A stretch of 5,465 nt of DNA from Candidatus Latescibacterota bacterium (GCA_016207265.1 JACQPZ010000090.1:1-5465); one strand, 5' to 3'; positions 1-5,465 are shown, numbered from the stretch's first letter. Numbers and translations are program-made. The notes: generated from the letters alone by a model not told the origin.

Positions 1-100
1 CATCCAGACCCACGAATTCTACTGGCGCCTCGGCTACACGGTCCTCAAGTCGCAATTCAAGTTCCGGAAACCGCTGCGGGAACCGGAACCGCCCCGTTAG
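1..100 (+). CDS. C-terminal end of an upstream gene, possibly a GNAT-family acetyltransferase (5' partial)
   Basis: An open frame enters from the left edge (first full codon at position 2) and ends at TAG 98-100, giving 32 visible residues. The tail contains HEFYWRLGYTV and then QFKFRKPL. This resembles the end of many GNAT N-acetyltransferases, where a conserved 'FY...GY/GF' helix is followed by a last beta strand ending in 'F.K.L'. If so, the enzyme would transfer an acetyl group from acetyl-CoA to an unknown amine. The acetyl-CoA binding motif would lie outside the window, so the family call rests on the tail alone. The final residues (REPEPPR) are a short charged, proline-rich extension. 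The strand and stop are supported by codon usage matching the downstream genes. The functional label is weak. Confidence 0.45.
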   Translation, partial: IQTHEFYWRLGYTVLKSQFKFRKPLREPEPPR

Positions 101-107
101 CGGCGCC

Positions 108-186
108 CGCAGCCCGTGGCTTGCCGCTACGGCCTCCTCCTCGCCGCCGCAGCCCGCCGCAGCCCGCGGCTTGCCGCCACGGCCTC
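108..186. repeat. Pair of 29-bp direct repeats, each with a small hairpin
   Basis: Positions 108-136 and 158-186 are the same 29-bp sequence with two differences (T/C at 117/167 and at 128/178), exactly 50 bp apart. The 9-mer CGCAGCCCG that opens each copy occurs a third time at 148-156, immediately before copy two. Within each copy a 7-bp stem encloses the loop TTGCC. In copy one, 114-120 pairs with 126-132, with one G-U pair. In copy two, 164-170 pairs with 176-182, with one C-A mismatch. The element lies just after the stop of the upstream gene, so the hairpins could act as a 3' end or as a REP-like element. No T-tract follows. It may also be a simple local duplication. Confidence 0.6.
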
Positions 187-197
187 GCGCGTGGCAT

Positions 198-241
198 GAT
201 CCTCCTTCCCTGGAACCGGACCGACGATTCGGAGGAGGATC
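198..241 (+). promoter_or_regulatory. Predicted stem that sequesters the SD of the M3 peptidase gene
   Basis: GATCCTCCTTC at 198-208 can pair with GGAGGAGGATC at 231-241, forming an 11-bp stem (ten Watson-Crick pairs and one G-U) around a 22-nt loop. The 3' arm is the whole Shine-Dalgarno sequence of the downstream gene and ends two bases before its GTG start. The 5' arm resembles the anti-SD tail of 16S rRNA. A short alternative hairpin (221-224 with 229-232) would disrupt part of the long stem. This is the architecture of a translational on/off switch or RNA thermometer, but whether the 5' arm is transcribed with the gene is unknown. The pairing is visible in the sequence; the regulatory role is inferred. 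Confidence 0.4.
231..238 (+). promoter_or_regulatory. Shine-Dalgarno site setting the GTG start at 243
   Basis: GGAGGAGG lies 4 nt before GTG 243 (7 nt if only the first GGAGG is counted). It is a near-perfect anti-16S match. It decides the start in favour of GTG 243 over the in-frame TTG at 171, which lies inside the direct repeat and has no comparable site. Starting at 243 also places a clean signal peptide at the very N-terminus. Confidence 0.8.
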
Positions 242-242
242 C

Positions 243-2300
243 GTGCGCCCGCGACGCTCAACACGATCTGCCGCAAAGTATTTCACGCTGTGTTTCACGT
301 TGTCTCTTGCCCTCTCCACCCCTCACGCCTCGAGTGCAAACGGCCGCTCCGCCGGCCCGCCCGCGCCCTTCTTCGCCGGAAGCCCGGACGCGGCCACGTT
401 CCGAGCCTCGGCGGAGGCCGAGCTGAAGCAGGCGCAGGAGGGGATCAACCGGATGCTCGGCGTTCAGGGCACGCGTACGATCGCCAACACGCTCGAGGTC
501 TACAACGAGGCCGTGGCGCGCGGCGAGAACGTCGCCTACCAGAGCGGACTTCTGGAAGCGGTCCACCCCGACTCCGCGTACCGGGCGATGGCCGAGGAGC
601 TATCCCAGGTCTCGAACAAGTTCGTGGACGAGCTGAGCCTGAACCGTGAGGTCTACGACGCGCTGAAGAGCGTGGACGTATCGAAGGCCGACCCCGCCAC
701 GCGGTATTTCATGATGCGCACGCTGCGGGATTTCCGCCGCGCCGGAGTGGACAAGGACGAGGCGACTCGGAAGGTGATCGCGGCGATGTACGAGGATCTC
801 GTGAAGACCGGACAGGACTTCGGCCGGAACATCCGGAACGATTCGCGGAAGATCCTCGTGAAGAGCGCGGCCGAACTGGACGGACTGCCGGAAGATTTCC
901 TGAAGGCGCACCCGCCGGGCCCGGACGGGACGATCACGCTCAGCATCGAGACCCCCGACTACGCGCCCGTCATCCGCTACGCGAAGAGCGGCGAGCTTCG
1001 CCGGCGGCTGATGCACGAAGCCTTGAACCGGGCCTACCCCGCGAATATCGAGGTCCTGGATTCCCTGCTCGCCAAGCGGTACCGGCTGGCCCGGATCCTC
1101 GGCTATGGCACCTGGGCCGACTACATCACGGAAGACAAGATGATCGGCACCGCGAAAAACGCCGCGGACTTCATCGCGCGGCTCAACGACACGACCCTGA
1201 AGCGCGCGGGCGAGGAATACGCGGTCTACCTCAAGCGGAAGCAGGAGGACGATCCCACGGCGACCCAGGTCAATCGGTGGGAGATGTCCTACTACGGCCG
1301 GCTGATCCGAAAGCGCGATTTCGACTTCGATCCGCAGGAAGTGCGCCCCTACTTCCCCTTCGACCGCGTGAAGCAGGGCCTCCTCGACGTGACCTCGAAG
1401 ATGTACGGAATCACCTACAGGCCGGCCGCGAACGCCGCGGTGTGGGATCCTTCCGTCGAGGCCTACGAAGTGTGGGACGGAACGAAGATGCTCGGCCGAT
1501 TCTATTTCGATCTCCATCCCCGGCCCGGGAAATACAACCATGCGGCGAAATTCACGGTCCGGCAGGGGGCGCGCGGGATCCAGTTCGCGGAGCACGCGCT
1601 CGTCTGCAATTTCCCGGGCGGGAAGCCCGGGGAGCCGGGGCTCATGGAGCATTCCGACGTCCAGACCTTCTTCCACGAATACGGCCACCTGCTCCACGCG
1701 ATCTTCGGGGGCCAGAACGCGTGGGCTCCGGTGGCGGGGACCGCGACCGAGCGCGATTTCGTGGAGGCGCCGTCCCAGATGTTCGAGGAATGGATCTGGG
1801 ATCCCGCCGTGCTCCGCACGTTCGCGAGGCACCATCAGACAGGCGAGCCGATCCCCGTGGAGCTGGTTCAGAAGATGCGTCGCGCCGACGCCTTCGGCCG
1901 GGCGCTCTCGACCGCGACCCAGGCGTTCTACTCCGCGGTCTCGCTCAACCTTTATAACCGGCCGCCCGACCGGGTGAACACCGACGCGACCGTCGCGGAG
2001 CTGGAGCCCAAGTACACGCCGGTCCCGACCATGACCGACACGCACATGCAGACCTCCTTCGGGCATCTCGACGGCTACTCGGCCTACTACTACACCTACT
2101 CCTGGTCGCTTGTGATCTCGAAGGACATGTTCAGCGCGTTCGACAAGAAGGATCTCCTGAGCCCCAACGCAGCGAAGCGCTATCGCGAGGTCGTGCTCGC
2201 TCCGGGGGGGACCCGTCCCGCGCGGGAGATGGTCCGCGAGTTCCTCGGCCGCGATTACGACTTCCAGGCGTTCGACGCCTGGCTCGCGGGGAAGAACTAG
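243..2300 (+). CDS. Exported M3-family zinc metallopeptidase (thimet oligopeptidase / peptidyl-dipeptidase Dcp-like)
   Basis: This 685-residue protein should cleave short peptides, not folded proteins, using one zinc ion. The zinc site is HEYGH at residues 478-482 (His478 and His482 ligands, Glu479 general base). The third ligand is Glu508 in the M3 signature GT....DFVEAPSQ. The downstream segment with FGHLDGY and YYYTYSWS (about 607-621) matches the M3 Tyr-rich substrate-binding loop, with Tyr612, Tyr616, Tyr617 and Tyr619 as the usual candidates. The FYFDLHPRPGK segment (420-430) is another M3 core motif. The length matches Dcp and mammalian thimet oligopeptidase (about 680-690 residues). 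The N-terminus has an Arg-rich n-region, a hydrophobic stretch (about 13-25) and a possible signal peptidase I site after Ser-Ser-Ala32, so it is predicted to act outside the cytoplasm. It is transcribed alone or as the last gene of its unit, with a hairpin following the stop. Dcp-type versus oligopeptidase specificity cannot be settled from sequence reading. Confidence 0.93.
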   Translation: MRPRRSTRSAAKYFTLCFTLSLALSTPHASSANGRSAGPPAPFFAGSPDAATFRASAEAELKQAQEGINRMLGVQGTRTIANTLEVYNEAVARGENVAYQSGLLEAVHPDSAYRAMAEELSQVSNKFVDELSLNREVYDALKSVDVSKADPATRYFMMRTLRDFRRAGVDKDEATRKVIAAMYEDLVKTGQDFGRNIRNDSRKILVKSAAELDGLPEDFLKAHPPGPDGTITLSIETPDYAPVIRYAKSGELRRRLMHEALNRAYPANIEVLDSLLAKRYRLARILGYGTWADYITEDKMIGTAKNAADFIARLNDTTLKRAGEEYAVYLKRKQEDDPTATQVNRWEMSYYGRLIRKRDFDFDPQEVRPYFPFDRVKQGLLDVTSKMYGITYRPAANAAVWDPSVEAYEVWDGTKMLGRFYFDLHPRPGKYNHAAKFTVRQGARGIQFAEHALVCNFPGGKPGEPGLMEHSDVQTFFHEYGHLLHAIFGGQNAWAPVAGTATERDFVEAPSQMFEEWIWDPAVLRTFARHHQTGEPIPVELVQKMRRADAFGRALSTATQAFYSAVSLNLYNRPPDRVNTDATVAELEPKYTPVPTMTDTHMQTSFGHLDGYSAYYYTYSWSLVISKDMFSAFDKKDLLSPNAAKRYREVVLAPGGTRPAREMVREFLGRDYDFQAFDAWLAGKN

Positions 2301-2309
2301 CCTCGTCGC

Positions 2310-2339
2310 GCTCGCGGCGGCTACTCCGCCGCCGCGAGC
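2310..2339 (+). terminator. Perfect GC-rich hairpin after the peptidase gene
   Basis: A 12-bp perfect inverted repeat (GCTCGCGGCGGC at 2310-2321 with its complement at 2328-2339) encloses the 6-nt loop TACTCC. It starts nine bases after the stop codon. There is no T-run afterwards, so it is not a textbook intrinsic terminator. In high-GC genomes such strong stems often mark transcript 3' ends, by pausing or protection from exonucleases. It separates the peptidase gene from the cox operon. Confidence 0.6.
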
Positions 2340-2510
2340 CGCATGTGCCGGCGAGCCTCCCCGGGCCCCCGACCCGACATACTCCCATGGTCTACCTCCG
2401 ACGTAGCTGATCGGACCATTGTCCGCAGCCGCCTGGAAGCCGATCCTAAAAAGCTAAGTGTCGATCGGGCTCGGTCGGCCCGCGTCAGCCTACCTCGTGG
2501 AGGAGCATCC
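2340..2510 (+). promoter_or_regulatory. Leader and likely promoter region of the cox operon
   Basis: This non-coding gap ahead of coxB is the only place in the window where an operon promoter would be expected. A less GC-rich patch (about 2442-2460, GATCCTAAAAAGCTAAGTG) could hold a -10-like element, with TTGTCC at 2419-2424 as a possible -35. The 19-bp spacing is wide and the match is poor. Two inverted repeats are visible: ATGGTC 2387-2392 with GACCAT 2414-2419 (21-nt gap), and CGGAC 2412-2416 with GTCCG 2421-2425 (4-nt loop). They overlap and would be mutually exclusive, so they could form an operator or leader structure. The reading frame open upstream of ATG 2511 is not coding-like. Confidence 0.3.
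2499..2505 (+). promoter_or_regulatory. Shine-Dalgarno site setting the coxB start at 2511
   Basis: GGAGGAG lies 5 nt before ATG 2511. It supports this start over any upstream in-frame codon. An upstream start would add an Arg/Pro/Ser-rich segment unlike any subunit II N-terminus, ahead of the first membrane helix. Confidence 0.8.
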
Positions 2511-3179
2511 ATGCTGAAGTGGCTTCCGGTCGCCGCCTCGAGCTACGCCCGCGATGTCGACGGCATCATGATCCTCATCTCGGTGATCGTCGGGATCTGG
2601 CTCGTGATCGCCGAAGCGTGCCTTATCTACTTCGCGTTCCGCTTCCGCCGCCGGGCCGGCGAGCGGGCGGCGTATCTCCCCGGAAACACCGGGCGGACCA
2701 TGGCCTGGGTGCTCGTGCCGGTCACGCTGGTCCTGGCGTGCGACTTCGTCATCGAGGGCGCGAGCGGTCCCGTCTGGGACAAGATCAAGATCCACCTACC
2801 GAAGAGCGATTCGTCGGTGCGCATCGTCGGCCGTCAGTGGGCCTGGGAGTTCGACTACCCCGGACCCGACGGTACCATCGGCACGGCGGACGACGTCGTT
2901 TCCGTGAACGAGCTTCACGTCCCCGCGAACGCGGTGATCGAGTTCGAGCTTCGCTCGACCGACACGCTCCACTCCTTCTGGGTCCCCGCGCTACGGCTCA
3001 AGCAGGACGCGGTTCCAGGAAGAAAATTCAAGGGGTGGTTCCAGGCCACTCGGATCGGCACGTACGACATCCTCTGCGCGCAGCTTTGCGGCGTGGCTCA
3101 CACGACCATGAAGGGAACGCTCCACGTGGACTCCCCCGAGGAGTACCAGCGTTGGCTTCGATCGGCGAAACAGGGATAG
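2511..3179 (+). CDS. coxB: Cytochrome c oxidase subunit II, CuA-binding
   Basis: This 222-residue protein anchors the CuA domain that accepts electrons from a soluble donor and passes them to heme a in CoxA. Two membrane helices (about 19-43 and 64-81) precede an extracytoplasmic cupredoxin domain. CuA ligands are visible: His154 (in DTLHSFWVP), then Cys189, Gln191 (backbone carbonyl), Cys193, His197 and Met200 in CAQLCGVAHTTM. The aromatic electron-entry patch is QWAWEFDY (109-116), and the conserved KQDAVPGR occupies 164-171. Oddities: the usual Glu between the two Cys is Gln, as I recall for Thermus ba3 oxidase. The K-pathway entry Glu at the start of helix 2 is Thr63. There is an Asp/Gly-rich loop at 117-128. 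There is no C-terminal cytochrome c domain, so this is aa3-like, not caa3. It is shorter than the usual 250-300 residues and shows no obvious cleavable signal peptide. The stop is 15 bp before coxA. Confidence 0.95.
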   Translation: MLKWLPVAASSYARDVDGIMILISVIVGIWLVIAEACLIYFAFRFRRRAGERAAYLPGNTGRTMAWVLVPVTLVLACDFVIEGASGPVWDKIKIHLPKSDSSVRIVGRQWAWEFDYPGPDGTIGTADDVVSVNELHVPANAVIEFELRSTDTLHSFWVPALRLKQDAVPGRKFKGWFQATRIGTYDILCAQLCGVAHTTMKGTLHVDSPEEYQRWLRSAKQG

Positions 3180-3194
3180 GGAGGAACGGAACGG

Positions 3195-4883
3195 ATGGCG
3201 GCCTCGGCCCACGCGGAGAAGCAGAGCTTCCTCAGAACGTACATCTTCTCCACCGATCACAAGACGATCGCGAAGCAGTACATGCTCACGGGTCTCGTGA
3301 TGGCCCTGATCGGCGGGCTCCTCGCATACGTGATGCGGATGCAGCTCGCGGCGCCGCACCAGCCGGTTCCGGGATACGGTCCCGTCTACCCCGGTCCCTA
3401 CAACGCCATGACGACGATGCACGGGACCATCATGATCTTCTGGGTGGCGATGCCCGTGCTGCTGGGCGGCTTCGGGAACTTTCTGATCCCGCTCATGGTG
3501 GGAACGCGGGACATGGCGTTCCCACGGCTCAATCTGCTCTCGTACTGGACGTTCTTCCTGAGCACGGTGGTGCTCCTCTCGTCCTTCTTCGTCCCGGGCG
3601 GCTCTTCGCCGGTCGGCTGGACCGCGTACCCTCCCCTCTCGGCGAATCCCGCCTACTCCGGGGCGGGATGGGGCGTCACGCTCTGGATCGTGGCGGTCGC
3701 CCTCGAGTTCGTCGCGTTCCTCATGGGCGGAATCAACTTCATCGTCACCGGAATCAACCTCCGCGCGGTGGGGATGAAGCTCATGGATCTTCCGCTCATG
3801 ATCTGGATGGAGGTCACGGCGAGCGTGATCTTCCTCTTTTCCGTCGGCCCGCTCGTCGCGGGCGCCGTCATGCTGTTGCTCGACCGCGTGGCGGGCACGG
3901 GCTTCTACCGCCCCGAGGCGGGCGGCGATCCTCTTCTCTTCCAGCACCTCTTCTGGTTCTTCGGCCATCCGGAGGTCTACGTCATTCTCCTTCCCGGACT
4001 CGGCATCGTGGCGGAGATCCTGCCCGTGTTCTCCCGGAAGCCGATCTTCGGCTACAAGGCGATCGTCTATTCGACGCTCGGAACCGGAATCCTGAGCTTC
4101 GTGGTCTGGGCCCACCACCAGTTCGTGAGCGGCATCGATCCGAGGCTCGCGATGCCCTTCAGCATCACGACGATCCTCATCTCGGTGCCTGTTGCGATCA
4201 CGGTGTTCGCCTTCATCGCGACGCTCTGGCGCGGCTCGATCGAGTTCGCAACGCCGATGCTCTTCAGCCTCGGGATGCTGGCGGTGTTCCTGATCGGAGG
4301 CGTCACCGGCATCATCAACGGCTCGGCTCCCGCGGACATCTACGTCCATGACACCTACTTCGTGGTCGCGCACTTCCACTACGCTCTGATTCCGCCGGTT
4401 CTCTTCTCGCTCTTCGCGGGGATCTACTTCTGGTACCCGAAGATGTTCGGCCGGGTGTTGAACGAAGGGCTCGGAAAGATTCACTTCTGGTTCACGTTCG
4501 TGTTCGTGAACGTGACCTTCCTCCCCCAGTTCCGGCTCGGGCTCCTCGGCCACCAGCGCCGCATCGCCGACCCCACCACGCTCTACTCGCTCGGCGACGT
4601 GAAGGACATGCATTGGATCTCGACGGTCGGAGCGGTCGGCCTTCTGATCGGGCAGCTCCCCTTCATCGTGAATTTCTTCATGAGCCTGGTGGTCGGAAAA
4701 CGCGCGGAGCGGAATCCGTGGCGCGCGAACACGCTCGAGTGGAGCGTGGATTCCCCGCCTCCGCACGGCAATTTCGATCCGCTACCGGTCGTCTATCGGG
4801 GAGCGTACGAGTACAGCCGCCCGGAGCGCGGCGAGGACTGGTGGGCGCAGGACGCCGCACCCGAGAGAGTCACCGCCCGATGA
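3195..4883 (+). CDS. coxA: Cytochrome c oxidase subunit I, heme a / heme a3-CuB catalytic subunit
   Basis: This 562-residue integral membrane protein reduces O2 to water and pumps protons, and has about 12 helices. Visible ligands: His76 and His395 for low-spin heme a; His258, His307 and His308 for CuB; His393 for heme a3; and the His258-Tyr262 pair of GHPEVY (cross-linked Tyr in the family). His385-Asp386 would bind Mg. D-pathway residues Asn95, Asp106, Asn113, Asn181 and Glu260 are all present, defining an A1-type oxidase. Each lies at a constant offset of 26 from R. sphaeroides numbering. K-pathway positions are not conserved: Ala273, Val333 and Thr336 replace Ser299, Thr359 and Lys362. 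Near heme propionates, GHQRR (452-456) replaces the usual GMPRR. The C-terminal NPW...LEW...SPPP segment is typical. The start ATG has GGGAGG at 3179-3184, overlapping the last base of the coxB stop. The 3' end overlaps coxC. Confidence 0.97.
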   Translation: MAASAHAEKQSFLRTYIFSTDHKTIAKQYMLTGLVMALIGGLLAYVMRMQLAAPHQPVPGYGPVYPGPYNAMTTMHGTIMIFWVAMPVLLGGFGNFLIPLMVGTRDMAFPRLNLLSYWTFFLSTVVLLSSFFVPGGSSPVGWTAYPPLSANPAYSGAGWGVTLWIVAVALEFVAFLMGGINFIVTGINLRAVGMKLMDLPLMIWMEVTASVIFLFSVGPLVAGAVMLLLDRVAGTGFYRPEAGGDPLLFQHLFWFFGHPEVYVILLPGLGIVAEILPVFSRKPIFGYKAIVYSTLGTGILSFVVWAHHQFVSGIDPRLAMPFSITTILISVPVAITVFAFIATLWRGSIEFATPMLFSLGMLAVFLIGGVTGIINGSAPADIYVHDTYFVVAHFHYALIPPVLFSLFAGIYFWYPKMFGRVLNEGLGKIHFWFTFVFVNVTFLPQFRLGLLGHQRRIADPTTLYSLGDVKDMHWISTVGAVGLLIGQLPFIVNFFMSLVVGKRAERNPWRANTLEWSVDSPPPHGNFDPLPVVYRGAYEYSRPERGEDWWAQDAAPERVTAR

Positions 4884-5465
4884 GCGCGCACGCGGCGGGT
4901 GAAATGACGGGGCGGGAGAGCGCCCATACGGCCGCTTCGAGCGCGGTGGGAGTCGGCGGCAGCGGCCATGCCGCCACCGCGCTGCCGGAGCCGGAGCCCA
5001 GAACGGCGACCGGTGTCCCGACGGGCCGGCTCGGGATCTGGTGGTTCCTCGCGTCCGAGATCGTGATCTTTGGCGGCCTGATCGTCACCTACATCTTGTT
5101 CCACATGCGCCACCCTGAATGGGGGGAGGAAGCGCGGCACACGATCACGGCGGCGGGCGCTCTGAACACGTTCGTGCTTCTCACGAGCAGCCTTACGATG
5201 GTGCTCGCCCACGCCGCGATCGGCCTGGGGAAACGCCACCACGCGGACCTCTATCTTTCGGCGACGCGGATCCTCGGGGGCGTGTTCCTCATCGTGAAAG
5301 CCTTCGAGTACGGCCGCGAGATCACCGAGGGCCATACGCCGGTCTCGGGGCTCTTCTGGTCGTTCTACTACGCGATGACGGGCCTCCACGCCCTGCACGT
5401 GGTGGCCGGAATCATCGTCAACCTCATCCTGCTTCCGGGGGGACGGACGCCGCGCCGTCTTGAAG
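4880..5465 (+). CDS. coxC: Cytochrome c oxidase subunit III (3' partial)
   Basis: The frame opens at ATG 4880, overlapping the coxA TGA by ATGA, and stays open for 195 codons to the window edge. A hydrophilic Ala/Gly/Pro/Glu-rich leader of about 50 residues precedes the first helix (LGIWWFLASEIVIFGG, from residue 51). Conserved subunit III features follow: LNTFVLLTSSLTMVLAH (95-111), the KAFEY block (140-144), and FYYAMTGLHALHVVAG (162-177). Roughly four helices are visible, so it looks like the short five-helix bacterial form with one helix outside the window. Subunit III stabilises CoxA and supports proton uptake through the D pathway. There is only a weak GAGAG (4863-4867) upstream, so translation is probably coupled to coxA termination. 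The family could also be described as CyoC-like, but the neighbours make it a cytochrome c oxidase. Confidence 0.93.
   Translation, partial: MSAHAAGEMTGRESAHTAASSAVGVGGSGHAATALPEPEPRTATGVPTGRLGIWWFLASEIVIFGGLIVTYILFHMRHPEWGEEARHTITAAGALNTFVLLTSSLTMVLAHAAIGLGKRHHADLYLSATRILGGVFLIVKAFEYGREITEGHTPVSGLFWSFYYAMTGLHALHVVAGIIVNLILLPGGRTPRRLE

Noticed and set aside
171..242. Extended N-terminus of the M3 peptidase from TTG 171
   Set aside because: It would begin inside the direct repeat with no SD site and push the signal peptide 24 residues inward. GTG 243 has GGAGGAGG directly upstream.
600..2066. 488-codon open frame on the minus strand opposite the M3 peptidase
   Set aside because: It is a GC-driven antisense shadow. 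The M3 zinc site and other motifs prove the + strand frame, and the minus frame has a biased composition without recognisable motifs.
243..2300. Functional link between the M3 peptidase and the oxidase as one new system
   Set aside because: They are separated by a strong hairpin and about 200 bp with a separate leader. The families have no known partnership, so adjacency alone is not evidence.
2343..2510. Extended N-terminus of CoxB
   Set aside because: The extra residues are Arg/Ser/Pro-rich and non-conserved. ATG 2511 has a strong SD and gives a normal subunit II start before the first helix.
2519..4351. 610-codon + strand frame overlapping coxB and coxA
   Set aside because: It spans two clear genes in a different frame, is Arg/Gly/His-rich with no membrane helices or motifs, and is a frame-shifted shadow.
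2991..4766. 591-codon open frame on the minus strand opposite coxA
   Set aside because: Its translation is an Arg/His/Glu/Asp-rich string without domains, which is what the antisense of a hydrophobic, GC-biased gene gives. coxA on the other strand is unambiguous.
3195..4883. Quinol oxidase (CyoB-like) assignment for the oxidase
   Set aside because: The partner CoxB has a complete CuA ligand set, which quinol oxidases lack, so electrons come from a cytochrome c-type or similar single-electron donor.

Overview
This is a GC-rich bacterial window with every convincing gene on the + strand. It holds the last codons of an upstream gene, an exported M3-family zinc metallopeptidase, and the first three genes of an aa3-type cytochrome c oxidase operon in the order coxB-coxA-coxC, with coxC running off the right edge. 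The strong G/C bias at third codon positions, purine-rich Shine-Dalgarno (SD) sites and an aerobic heme-copper oxidase fit a free-living aerobic or microaerobic bacterium. The style suggests a high-GC phylum such as Gemmatimonadota, Acidobacteriota or Candidatus Eisenbacteria, but that is a low-confidence guess. The window contains no taxonomic marker.

Layout. Positions 1-100 are the end of a gene whose tail resembles a GNAT acetyltransferase. Positions 101-242 are an intergenic leader with a 29-bp direct repeat, each copy able to fold into a small hairpin. It is followed by a long-range stem that would bury the SD of the next gene. Positions 243-2300 encode a 685-residue thimet oligopeptidase/Dcp-like M3 peptidase with an N-terminal signal peptide. 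A perfect 12-bp GC hairpin follows its stop. Positions 2340-2510 are a leader or promoter region for the cox operon. Then come coxB (2511-3179, 222 aa), coxA (3195-4883, 562 aa) and coxC (from 4880, 195 aa visible, overlapping coxA by ATGA).

How the genes work together. CoxB takes electrons from a reduced cytochrome c or similar donor at its CuA centre. CoxA carries heme a, heme a3 and CuB, reduces O2 to water and pumps protons. CoxC stabilises the complex. The tight spacing and ATGA overlap imply co-translation. The peptidase is separated from the oxidase genes by a hairpin and about 200 bp, so it is probably an independent unit.

Most notable observation. CoxA is an otherwise textbook A1-type subunit: every heme, copper and D-pathway residue checked is present at a constant offset of 26 from Rhodobacter sphaeroides numbering. 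However, the canonical K-pathway residues are replaced in both subunits (Ser299 to Ala, Thr359 to Val and Lys362 to Thr in subunit I; Glu101 to Thr in subunit II). The CuA/Mg-bridging Glu of subunit II is a Gln. The oxidase therefore probably loads protons for the reductive half of its cycle by a non-canonical route. I see no CRISPR array, tRNA, rRNA or mobile element.
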